Notes: generated by a model from the letters alone, not told the origin. A stretch of 7,135 nt of DNA from WRMR01 sp031548645 (GCA_031548645.1 JAVBQX010000322.1:1-7135), one strand, 5' to 3'; shown: positions 1 through 6,356, numbered from the stretch's first letter. Translations and numbers: made by a program.

Positions 1-1260
1 TTCGGCCTGTTTGGCCGTAAGCTGGGTCAGCTTGACGCCGATCTGGGCCAGGTGCAGCCGGGCGACCTCTTCGTCAAGCTTTTTGGGCAACACATGCACG
101 CCGAGCGGGTATTTGTCCGACTCCGTCCAAAGGGCGATTTGCGCAAGAACCTGATTGGTGAACGAGTTCGACATGACGAACGAGGGGTGCCCCGTCGCAC
201 AGCCGAGATTGACCAGCCGCCCTTCGGCGAGCAGCAGAATCGAATTGCCGCCGGGGAAGGTGTAGCGGTCGACCAGCGGCTTGATGTTTGTCTTTTTCAT
301 GCCCTTGTACGTTTCGAGCCCGGCCACGTCGATTTCGCAGTCGAAGTGCCCGATATTGCAAACGATCGCATCATTCGGCATTTGGGCCATGTGCTCGGAC
401 ATGATGATGTCGCAGCAGCCGGTCGTCGTGACAAAGATGTTGCCGAATTTGCACGCTTCGGCCATCGTCGTGACTTCGAAACCTTCCATCGCGGCCTGCA
501 GGGCGCAAATCGGATCGATTTCCGTGACAACGACGCGAGCGCCGTAGGAACGCATCGAATGGGCACAACCCTTGCCGACGTCGCCATACCCCGCAACGAC
601 GACGACCTTTCCGGCGATCATGACGTCGGTGGCCCGTTTGATGCCGTCGGCCAGCGACTCGCGGCAGCCGTAGAGGTTGTCGAATTTGCTCTTGGTCACG
701 GAGTCGTTGACGTTGATGGCGGGAATTTTCAACTCGCCTTTTTCGTGCATCTGGTAGAGGCGGTGCACACCCGTCGTCGTTTCTTCGGACAGGCCGCGAA
801 TGCCGCCGATGATGTCCGCATATTCTTTTTTGTGCACGATAATCGTCAAATCGCCGCCGTCGTCGACGATCATGTTCAGCGGTTTGCCGTCGGGGAACAC
901 GAGCGTCTGTTCGATGCACCAGCCATATTCCGCGTCCGTTTCGCCCTTCCAGGCGAAAACCGGCACGCCGGTCGCCGCGATGGCCGCCGCGGCGTGATCC
1001 TGCGTCGAAAACTTGTTGCAACTACTCCAAGTGACCTCGGCGCCCAGTTCGCGAAGCGTTTCGATCAGCACGGCCGTCTGAATCGTCATGTGCAGGCATC
1101 CGGCGATTCGGGCGCCTTTGAGCGGCTTGTCCTTGCCGTACTTCGCACGAAGGGCCATGAGGCCGGGCATTTCGTGTTCGGCAAGCTGGATTTCCTTGCG
1201 TCCCCACTCGGCGAGGGACATGTCGGCGACTTTGTAATTCTTTTTGTCGGCATTTGCCAT
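1..1260 (-). CDS. ahcY: Adenosylhomocysteinase (SAH hydrolase), 3' end cut by window edge
   Basis: This cytosolic NAD-dependent enzyme reversibly hydrolyses S-adenosyl-L-homocysteine to adenosine and homocysteine, relieving product inhibition of methyltransferases. The 420 codons read without interruption from ATG at 1260 to the window edge. Family landmarks are in order: the substrate-site segment HMTIQTAVL (residues 57-65, His57), DDGGDLT (133-139), SEETTTG (158-164), NDSVTKSKFDN (185-195, with the lysine and aspartate corresponding to Lys186/Asp190 of the human enzyme), the Rossmann motif GYGDVGKG (224-231), and HFDCEID (305-311). It is the short form, without the roughly 40-residue insertion seen in some bacterial enzymes. 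The missing C-terminus should be about 15-20 residues carrying the conserved Lys-Tyr tail. The start is fixed by AAAGGAG eight bases upstream. It lies downstream of the DUF4838 gene on the same strand, but the 240-base gap and its own promoter-like element suggest separate transcription. Confidence 0.97.
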   Translation of the reverse strand, partial: MANADKKNYKVADMSLAEWGRKEIQLAEHEMPGLMALRAKYGKDKPLKGARIAGCLHMTIQTAVLIETLRELGAEVTWSSCNKFSTQDHAAAAIAATGVPVFAWKGETDAEYGWCIEQTLVFPDGKPLNMIVDDGGDLTIIVHKKEYADIIGGIRGLSEETTTGVHRLYQMHEKGELKIPAINVNDSVTKSKFDNLYGCRESLADGIKRATDVMIAGKVVVVAGYGDVGKGCAHSMRSYGARVVVTEIDPICALQAAMEGFEVTTMAEACKFGNIFVTTTGCCDIIMSEHMAQMPNDAIVCNIGHFDCEIDVAGLETYKGMKKTNIKPLVDRYTFPGGNSILLLAEGRLVNLGCATGHPSFVMSNSFTNQVLAQIALWTESDKYPLGVHVLPKKLDEEVARLHLAQIGVKLTQLTAKQAE

Positions 1261-1268
1261 GGTAAAAA

Positions 1269-1287
1269 CTCCTTTGTTGTGAAGGAG
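1269..1287 (-). promoter_or_regulatory. Shine-Dalgarno-occluding hairpin before ahcY
   Basis: On the minus strand AAAGGAG (1275-1269) lies eight bases before the ahcY ATG and is a strong Shine-Dalgarno site. Its AAGGAG core is perfectly complementary to CTTCTT-like sequence just upstream, precisely CTCCTT at 1287-1282, giving a six-pair hairpin with a seven-base loop (CACAACA). When folded, this would hide the ribosome-binding site, which is the usual output stage of a translational riboswitch. The pairing is read directly from the sequence. The regulatory role is inferred, and six-pair repeats this close together can occur by chance. Confidence 0.5.
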
Positions 1288-1299
1288 ACAGAACATGAG

Positions 1300-1396
1300 G
1301 ACAGGTGAGTCAGTGGGCTGACATCGCTTCCATCTCAACAAGGCCTGTCGATGGTGATCATTGTTGCCCCCTCACGGCATTAACGCGAGGGGGCAA
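1300..1396 (-). promoter_or_regulatory. Structured 5' leader of ahcY, candidate riboswitch
   Basis: In the minus-strand transcript the leader starts with a hairpin whose 13-nucleotide arms (1396-1384 and 1376-1364) pair fully apart from one G-U wobble, around a seven-base loop. The core is TTGCCCCCTC/GAGGGGGCAA. In the plus-strand sense the wobble becomes an A-C mismatch, so the fold favours minus-strand RNA. No U-run follows, so it is not a standard terminator. Further on, GACAGG (1349-1344) pairs with CCTGTC (1305-1300), enclosing a small hairpin GTCAG-CCCA-CTGAC (1322-1309). A competing arrangement pairs CAACAA (1366-1361) with TTGTTG (1341-1336) and CATCG (1353-1349) with CGATG (1326-1322), in pseudoknot order. 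I do not recognise a known riboswitch class. The position before SAH hydrolase suggests a SAH/SAM or adenosine-related ligand, as inference only. Confidence 0.4.
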
Positions 1397-1412
1397 GATA
1401 AACATTCGCAAT

Positions 1413-1421
1413 ATCATAACA
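1413..1421 (-). promoter_or_regulatory. Extended -10 promoter element for ahcY
   Basis: Read on the minus strand this is TGTTATGAT: a TGn extension followed by TATGAT, five of six matches to the sigma70 -10 box. The region 16-17 bases further upstream (TTTCTT/CTTTCT) is a poor -35 box, as is common for extended -10 promoters. Transcription would begin near 1406, giving a leader of about 145 bases in which the large hairpin begins roughly ten bases in. This is a motif match only. Confidence 0.4.
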
Positions 1422-1474
1422 TATTCCCCGGGTTAAGAAAGGGTGCGATCCTTCAGAAACGCCGGAATGTTGAC

Positions 1475-1495
1475 CGACCTCCCGGGGGCAAGTCG
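1475..1495 (-). terminator. Weak hairpin just after the DUF4838 gene
   Basis: Five bases after the stop codon, the minus strand carries CGACTT and AGGTCG, which pair with one G-U wobble. The loop between them can add CC/GG pairs. No U-run follows, so it is not a canonical intrinsic terminator. It could be an mRNA 3'-end stabilising hairpin or chance. Confidence 0.22.
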
Positions 1496-1500
1496 CGGCG

Positions 1501-3864
1501 TTATTCCCGGACAACGACGAACCGGTCGACGTACACGGCGGTGACTTCGCCCGGACGTTTGGGCGGCGCGGCCCAGATGTACGCATTCGCGTTCAAGGGA
1601 AATTCGCCCAAATCGACGAGTTTGTATTCGCCGCCGGCGATTTCGTCGACTTGAATCGTCTTGTTCGAGCCCAGACCTTTGCGGGTGTCCTGGTCGTATA
1701 CGCCGAGCGTCATGGCCGGGCCGTCCTTCGCGGTCGCTTCGCATCGCACGGCGGCGTACACGCGGAATTTGGCCGGTTCGGCGGCGTTTCCGGACGCCGA
1801 AGTCATGCGAGTGACCATCGCGTCAAGCGGCTGCGAAACGGCCCATTCGAAATGGTCGCCCGGCATCCGAATCGCGCGGCCGTTCGAAGCGGCGGCGTCG
1901 TCAACGTAAGCGGCCCAACCGTTGCCGGTGCTGACGTTGAATTCGTACTCCTGGTAGTCGAGCCAGCTTCCCGCGGGCATGTCGGCGCAAATGTCCGGCG
2001 CCGCGGCCGGTTTACCGAAGCGGTTCAACAGATTTTTGCAGAATTCATCGAACTGCTCCCTGTTGACGAATTCGCGATGCGCCGCATTGCCGAACCGATC
2101 GGACATGGCCAGAAACGCCTTGGCGCCTTCGACCGGGTCTTCCGGCCCCAAAAACGCCAGGTTGTCCACTGCGGCATGACGTTTCAGGGAATAATATTGT
2201 TGCAGCCAGACATAATCGATCGGCATTTTTTCGCGACGCAGACGCCAGGCTTCCGGCGAGTCGGCGCCAAGTTTTTGCGCGGTCACCGCGATCGCTCGAT
2301 TCATCAATTCGGTCGCCTTGCAGAGCGTGTCGTAGTCGAGCCAGTCGGCGGTGTTGTTGCGGAAACAGCCGAGATACGCGCCGGATTCCTGCGCCCGGTT
2401 GACGAGCAGCGTCATGTATTCCCTGAGAATCGGGGCCGCGGCCTTGCCGTAATATCCGTTGAGGAACTCGTCGAGCAACAGGTTTTCGTCAAGCGTCGGG
2501 TCCCACATCAGGTGCGAGATGACCCAGTTTCGCGGACGGACGAAATCGCCGATCTTCGTATAAGCGTCACCCTGTTCGAACAGCCCGATCGTGCCGTGAT
2601 CGACGAAAAAGCGGATATTTTCCGGCAAAACCGCGTAGTTCGGGTGCGGAATCAGGAACATTGAAAAGTTGGTCACATAGTCCCAGATGAAAAGCTGTTT
2701 CGCGATTTTGCTCCAGCCTTCGATGTCGGCACGCAGCGATTCGTTCTGTTCGCCCCGGCCGAGCGGCTGCACGAAGGAACATTCGATCGTACAGAGACGC
2801 ACGATGACGTTGTCCCGCGGCTTGATTGTTTTCGGCGGTTTCCGCGTGTACTGGTAGGCGAGCGTTTCGACCCACACGTCGGGGAACTCCTTTTCAATGT
2901 CTGCGGCCACCTTGTTGACGAACTGGATCAGCGGCCCGGCTTCCGATTCCTCGGCCTTGGCGACGGCCTGGCATTTTTCGCACTGGCAGGGGTTGTACCA
3001 GTCGTTCTGGCTGATGGAAATGAACTTCGCGTCGGGATTTTTTCGCAGCGACGCAATCGCGTTTTTCGTCAATTCTGCCCGCATTTCGTCGTTGGTCAGG
3101 CAAAGCTGGGCGTGATCGTGCGTGCGTTTGCCGTTGATTTCGCTGAACCATTCCGGGTGCGCGTCGAAATACTTCTCCGGCGAAATCAGCGGGTAAAACG
3201 AGTGCACGAAGTACACGAACCGGTGATGCCCGCCGCGTTGGGCGGGAATATTTTCGTTGGCGCCGTTGCACTTCATCCGCGAGGCGAAGACCGGCTCGAA
3301 GGCGTCCAGGTAATACGCTTCGCGGTAGATGAGTTTCGGCGAGTAGTTCACATCAATCGCCGGGACGGCGATGTCACGCATGTTCGGGATCGTGCTTTCG
3401 GTCGAAGTCCACCAGCGGCAGCCGAGCGAGTTTTCGAGAAAACTGTCGACCGCGTACAAGGCCCCGCGAGTTTCGTGACCGGCCAGCAACAGTTTGCCGT
3501 CGCGCGTTTGCATGACGATGCCGTCGTAGGGAATCGCGTCGAAATCGACCGCCGGGAACAGTTCGCGCGCGAGTTTCGAATCGCCGACAAGCACCAGCGT
3601 CGCGTCTTTCGCGGCCTGCGATTCGGGGATGATTTTCCAGTCGTCCGCCCCGGTGATTTGGGACAGATACGACCGCAATTCCTCCGCCGCTGTTTTTTCG
3701 ACGGTCGTCGCTGTGTCGGCCAGCACGATTTTCGCCGTTGCGCGGCCGTCTTTCGCGAGCGTCACGCTGCTGTCGGCGGCCAAAACGGCGGCGGACACGG
3801 TGCAATACGCGGCCACGCAAACAAACGCGGTCGCCAGTGTCAATATTACTCCTCTTCGTTTCAT
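1501..3864 (-). CDS. Secreted DUF4838 domain protein, glycosidase-like
   Basis: This 787-residue protein has a Sec signal peptide: MKRR, a hydrophobic stretch to about residue 28, and a likely cleavage near AVLA-ADSS. Residues 31-170 look like the alpha/beta N-terminal domain that precedes catalytic barrels in GH20 and GH67 enzymes (AAEELRSYLSQITG, then LVLVGDS, then a segment ending GCRWW). Residues about 175-450 match DUF4838: HPEWF (236-240), SISQNDWYNPCQCEKC (283-298) with cysteines 293, 295 and 298, and WDYVTNF (394-400). A helical segment follows to about 620. The last 160 residues look like a beta-sandwich, perhaps carbohydrate-binding. DUF4838 has no firmly assigned activity; a role on extracellular or periplasmic glycans is inferred. 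The start at 3864 is preferred over one 25 codons upstream because it gives a clean signal peptide and has AGGAG six bases ahead. It is transcribed divergently from the SpoIIM gene. Confidence 0.88.
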   Translation of the reverse strand: MKRRGVILTLATAFVCVAAYCTVSAAVLAADSSVTLAKDGRATAKIVLADTATTVEKTAAEELRSYLSQITGADDWKIIPESQAAKDATLVLVGDSKLARELFPAVDFDAIPYDGIVMQTRDGKLLLAGHETRGALYAVDSFLENSLGCRWWTSTESTIPNMRDIAVPAIDVNYSPKLIYREAYYLDAFEPVFASRMKCNGANENIPAQRGGHHRFVYFVHSFYPLISPEKYFDAHPEWFSEINGKRTHDHAQLCLTNDEMRAELTKNAIASLRKNPDAKFISISQNDWYNPCQCEKCQAVAKAEESEAGPLIQFVNKVAADIEKEFPDVWVETLAYQYTRKPPKTIKPRDNVIVRLCTIECSFVQPLGRGEQNESLRADIEGWSKIAKQLFIWDYVTNFSMFLIPHPNYAVLPENIRFFVDHGTIGLFEQGDAYTKIGDFVRPRNWVISHLMWDPTLDENLLLDEFLNGYYGKAAAPILREYMTLLVNRAQESGAYLGCFRNNTADWLDYDTLCKATELMNRAIAVTAQKLGADSPEAWRLRREKMPIDYVWLQQYYSLKRHAAVDNLAFLGPEDPVEGAKAFLAMSDRFGNAAHREFVNREQFDEFCKNLLNRFGKPAAAPDICADMPAGSWLDYQEYEFNVSTGNGWAAYVDDAAASNGRAIRMPGDHFEWAVSQPLDAMVTRMTSASGNAAEPAKFRVYAAVRCEATAKDGPAMTLGVYDQDTRKGLGSNKTIQVDEIAGGEYKLVDLGEFPLNANAYIWAAPPKRPGEVTAVYVDRFVVVRE

Positions 3865-3870
3865 TGCTTT

Positions 3871-3875
3871 CTCCT
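3871..3875 (-). promoter_or_regulatory. Ribosome-binding site of the DUF4838 gene
   Basis: AGGAG on the minus strand lies six bases before the ATG at 3864. It decides the start in favour of the 787-residue protein with an N-terminal signal peptide over the longer reading from 3939. Confidence 0.75.
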
Positions 3876-3922
3876 GTTGGGGTGGGAATCGTGATTTGGG
3901 CGAGAATTGGCATTCGTCATCA

Positions 3923-3928
3923 ATTATA
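3923..3928 (-). promoter_or_regulatory. -10 box for the DUF4838 gene
   Basis: The minus strand reads TATAAT, a perfect sigma70 -10 hexamer, about 60 bases before the start codon. No good -35 hexamer lies 16-18 bases upstream (CGGAAA at 17), so the promoter may be weak or activator-dependent. The position that a -35 box would occupy overlaps the left arm of an inverted repeat. Confidence 0.45.
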
Positions 3929-3944
3929 CCCGATTGCATACGAT

Positions 3945-3979
3945 ATTTCCGTACCCGACAAATATTTTTGTATGGAAAT
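3945..3979. repeat. Imperfect inverted repeat between divergent promoters
   Basis: ATTTCCGTAC (3945-3954) and GTATGGAAAT (3970-3979) are inverted copies matching at nine of ten positions, separated by 15 AT-rich bases. The repeat lies between the -10 box of the DUF4838 gene and the -35 region of the SpoIIM gene, and its left arm covers the place of the DUF4838 -35 box. That is a sensible place for a regulator to bind. No cognate regulator gene is in the window. Confidence 0.35.
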
Positions 3980-3990
3980 TCCGATACACG

Positions 3991-4020
3991 CTGTCAAATT
4001 CCCGGCGAATCAGGTACAAT
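3991..4020 (+). promoter_or_regulatory. Sigma70-like promoter for the SpoIIM gene
   Basis: CTGTCA (3991-3996, four of six matches to TTGACA) and TACAAT (4015-4020, five of six to TATAAT) are 18 bases apart. Transcription would start near 4027. This makes an in-frame ATG at 4019, inside the -10 box, an unlikely translation start and supports the ATG at 4079. Confidence 0.45.
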
Positions 4021-4078
4021 GTCGATGGGAGTCGTTCCCGAATGTGTCATTATCAAGCCACAAATTTGCATTGCAACC

Positions 4079-5101
4079 ATGAACGTCGCCGAGTTGCTGG
4101 AAAAACATCGCCCCGACTGGCAGGAACTGGAGGATCACCTGGCGCGACTGGCCCGCGTGTTCGGGCGGAGACGCGTCACGGAAGAGGAGGTGGCCCGGTT
4201 CACCCAGTTGTACCGCGGGGCCTGCGCCGATCTCGCCTTGGCCGAATCCTACAAACTGCCGCCGGGAATCATCCGTTATCTCAACAATCTGGTGGGGCGG
4301 GCGCACAACCAGTTGTATTGCGACCAGGCGATCGGATGGTCGTCGTTGCCTGGGCTGCTTTTTGAGGAATTGCCGCGGCGGATCTTTTCCGACGGCACGT
4401 TCTGGTGCGGCATGTTGCTGTTCTGGGTCCCCTTCCTTACCTGCGCCTGGCTGGCCTACCAGTATCACGACACCGGTTTCGCCGAACAGGTCGTCGGCTC
4501 CGACACGCTGGAAAATCTTGAGGACATGTACTCGAATTCCTTCGATGACGTGACCTTCGAGGAACGCCTGCCCATGGTGGGATTTTATATTTTCAACAAT
4601 GCCGGGATCGGGCTGCAATGCTTCGTCGCGGGCGCGTTTTTCATGGTCACGGGCGTCCTGATCACGCTGTTCAACGCGATTTACCTCGGCACGATATTCG
4701 GCCACATGGCGACGACGGAATACAGCGGCCACTTTTACGAATTCGTCGTCGCGCACGGACCGTTTGAACTGACGGCCATCGCGATGTCCGCAGGGGCGGG
4801 GCTGCGGATCGGGTTCGGCCTCATTTCGACGCGCGGTTACAACCGCTTCGACTCGATGAAGCGCGCGGCGAAGCACGCGTTCCCGATCATCATGTTCGCC
4901 GTGTTCCTGTTCTGCTGCGCCGCCTTTATCGAAGCCTTCATCTCGCCCAGTCCGCTCGAACCGCTCCGCGCGGCGGGCATCGACCCGGTGCATTTCAAGC
5001 GGGCCGTTTGCGTCCTGTCCGCCCTGCTTTTGTTCGGTTACATCGTCGTTTTGGGCGGCGTCCAATGGCTCCGCGTTCGGTCGGAACACGACGGGAAGTA
5101 G
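4079..5101 (+). CDS. SpoIIM (DUF95) family integral membrane protein
   Basis: This 340-residue polytopic membrane protein belongs to the family named after the Bacillus stage II sporulation protein M. In non-sporulating bacteria the role is unknown. Residues 1-100 are a charged, helical cytosolic region (MNVAELLEKHRPDWQELE onward). Predicted membrane segments are near 107-127, 170-206 (one or two passes), 225-250, 268-288 and 307-327. The family signature is the membrane HGPFELTAIAMSAGAGLRIG (226-245), with histidine and glutamate in an HGxxE arrangement, and a preceding FNAIYLGTIFGHM (198-210). The region 128-166 between the first two segments is acidic and probably extracytoplasmic. The ATG at 4079 was chosen because it gives the usual family N-terminus. 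No Shine-Dalgarno site precedes it, and the frame stays open upstream. In many bacteria this gene sits beside RDD and MoxR-type genes; none is visible here. Confidence 0.85.
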   Translation: MNVAELLEKHRPDWQELEDHLARLARVFGRRRVTEEEVARFTQLYRGACADLALAESYKLPPGIIRYLNNLVGRAHNQLYCDQAIGWSSLPGLLFEELPRRIFSDGTFWCGMLLFWVPFLTCAWLAYQYHDTGFAEQVVGSDTLENLEDMYSNSFDDVTFEERLPMVGFYIFNNAGIGLQCFVAGAFFMVTGVLITLFNAIYLGTIFGHMATTEYSGHFYEFVVAHGPFELTAIAMSAGAGLRIGFGLISTRGYNRFDSMKRAAKHAFPIIMFAVFLFCCAAFIEAFISPSPLEPLRAAGIDPVHFKRAVCVLSALLLFGYIVVLGGVQWLRVRSEHDGK

Positions 5102-5186
5102 GATTTTGGGGACATGGCGCCAATTCCGTCTTTTTCCTTTTGAATGGACCAAAAAACCTTAAAATTCAGCAAAAAACTTATGTTTC
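5102..5186. other. Gap after the SpoIIM gene, nothing convincing
   Basis: This stretch is AT-rich, with runs such as CTTTTTCCTTTT (5131-5142) and ACCAAAAAACC (5148-5158). A short palindrome TGGCGCCA (5115-5122) is too small to be called a terminator stem with confidence. No gene is supported here. Confidence 0.3.
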
Positions 5187-5216
5187 TTAACATGCGACCG
5201 GGAAAAATACTATAAT
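5187..5216 (+). promoter_or_regulatory. Sigma70-like promoter for the pdxA-family gene
   Basis: TTAACA (5187-5192, five of six matches to TTGACA) and TATAAT (5211-5216, perfect) are separated by 18 bases. This is the best promoter match in the window. Transcription would start near 5223, leaving about 55 bases of leader before the ATG at 5279. A small inverted repeat ATGTT-TCTT-AACAT (5180-5193) overlaps the -35 box. Confidence 0.6.
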
Positions 5217-5278
5217 TGGTTGCAGTTTGTGGAAATAAATGTTTATTGAACAGATAATCAAACAGTGTGAAACTTCGT

Positions 5279-6307
5279 ATGCCCGCAGCAAAAAAAACGA
5301 AACTGGCTTTCACCTTGGGCGATGCCGCCGGAATCGGTCCGGAGATTATTGTCGGCGGCTGGTCCCGCATCGTTCAGCAGGAAAACTGCGTCCCGATCGT
5401 TTACGGAAACAGGGGCGTGATCGAAAAAGCCGTCTCGCTTTTGGGGCTGGATTATACGGTCCAGACAATTGACAATCCGGCGGCCGCGGAACCGTCAACC
5501 AATGTCATTCCCTGTTTGAACTGCTGTTCCGACGACGTGATCAACGTTCGCCCGGGCATGATTTCCGCCATCGCGGGCGAGTCGGCCTATCACGCCATCG
5601 TCATGGCGACGATGCACGCCATGTTCAACAAGGTCGACGCCATCGTCACGACCCCGATCAACAAAAAGGCGCTCAACATGGCCGGGTGCCATTACCCGGG
5701 GCATACGGAATTGATCGCCTCGCGTTGCGGCGTCGAGAACTTCGCCATGATGCTGTACCTCGGCCCGTCGCCGGGGATCAAGGGCCGTGCCGGTCTCGCC
5801 GTCGTACATGTCACGTTGCACACGGCCATGCGGAATATTTTCGACGAAATCACGCCGGACGGCGTCATGTCGAAAATTCGCCTGGCCAACGATTTCATGT
5901 TGAAAATCAAGGGCGAACCGCCTTCGGTCGGCGTTTGTTCGCTCAATCCGCACGCCGGCGAAAACGGTCTCTTCGGCCGCGAGGAGCTGACGATCATCGA
6001 ACCGACCGTCATGGTCGCCCGCGAGGAAGGGATCAACGTTCACGGCCCGTTTCCCGCCGACACGATCATGATTCGGGCACGTGACGGGGAGTTCGACGCG
6101 GTGGTTGCCATGTTCCACGATCAGGGGCATATCGCCCTCAAACTGATGGGCATGCACCAGGCGGTCAACATCACGCTCGGCCTGCCGATCATCCGCACGA
6201 GCGTCGCTCACGGAACCGCTTTCGATATCGCCTGGCAAGGCAAAGCGAAGCCGGACAGCCTCATCGAAGCCGCCCGCGTCGCCTGCTTGCTGGCGCGGTA
6301 TCGTTGA
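5279..6307 (+). CDS. pdxA: PdxA-family 4-phosphate dehydrogenase
   Basis: PdxA oxidises 4-phosphohydroxy-L-threonine with NAD in the DXP-dependent vitamin B6 pathway; close relatives (PdxA2) act on D-threonate or D-erythronate 4-phosphate. The 342-residue protein is near the usual length of about 330. It shows GDAAGIGPE (14-22), TTPINKKAL (124-132), GHTE (141-144), NPHAGENGLFGREE (223-236), GPFPADT (256-262), AMFHDQGHIALK (277-288) and NITLGLPIIRTSVAHGTAFD (297-316). Histidines 181, 225 and 280 keep the spacing of the metal ligands of the E. coli enzyme (166, 211, 266) to within one residue. Two oddities are Ala16 where the family normally has proline (GDPAGIG), and Trp319 in FDIAWQGKA where glycine is usual. 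The HDQGHIALK and SVAHGTAFDIA segments look somewhat PdxA2-like, so the exact substrate is open. No Shine-Dalgarno is visible; an in-frame GTG at 5267 is an alternative start adding four residues. Confidence 0.9.
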   Translation: MPAAKKTKLAFTLGDAAGIGPEIIVGGWSRIVQQENCVPIVYGNRGVIEKAVSLLGLDYTVQTIDNPAAAEPSTNVIPCLNCCSDDVINVRPGMISAIAGESAYHAIVMATMHAMFNKVDAIVTTPINKKALNMAGCHYPGHTELIASRCGVENFAMMLYLGPSPGIKGRAGLAVVHVTLHTAMRNIFDEITPDGVMSKIRLANDFMLKIKGEPPSVGVCSLNPHAGENGLFGREELTIIEPTVMVAREEGINVHGPFPADTIMIRARDGEFDAVVAMFHDQGHIALKLMGMHQAVNITLGLPIIRTSVAHGTAFDIAWQGKAKPDSLIEAARVACLLARYR

Positions 6308-6329
6308 ACCGATATCGTTATGCGGTTCA
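6305..6329 (+). terminator. Hairpin at the pdxA stop codon, doubtful terminator
   Basis: TGAACCG (6305-6311) and CGGTTCA (6323-6329) form a perfect seven-pair inverted repeat around an 11-base loop, beginning at the TGA stop codon. A competing fold pairs CGGTATCG (6296-6303) with CGATATCG (6310-6317). No U-run follows, so a transcription-termination role is uncertain. Confidence 0.25.
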
Positions 6330-6356
6330 TATATCTGAAAAATTCCGCCAAAAAAT

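Noticed and set aside
52..1308. A 418-codon open frame on the plus strand, antisense to ahcY
   Set aside because: It mirrors the well-conserved ahcY reading frame and arises from GC-biased third codon positions. Its translation is Arg/His/Asp-rich with no recognisable domain.
1364..1396. The GC-rich hairpin as an intrinsic terminator of the DUF4838 transcript
   Set aside because: No U-run follows either arm on either strand, and it lies downstream of a promoter-like element for ahcY. It fits a leader structure better, although a role in ending read-through is not excluded.
1651..2664. A 337-codon open frame on the plus strand inside the DUF4838 gene
   Set aside because: It is an antisense shadow of a clearly coding frame with low-complexity composition and no family features.
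3112..3894. A 260-codon plus-strand frame opposite the N-terminal part of the DUF4838 gene
   Set aside because: The opposite strand encodes a convincing signal peptide and domain in this interval, and this frame shows no domain.
3629..4078. An N-terminal extension of the SpoIIM frame by 150 codons
   Set aside because: The frame merely stays open. It runs antisense into the DUF4838 signal peptide and crosses both promoters, and the family N-terminus begins at 4079.
4010..5152. A 380-codon minus-strand frame opposite the SpoIIM gene
   Set aside because: It is charged, low-complexity and unlike any family, while the plus strand has a membrane protein with the SpoIIM signature.
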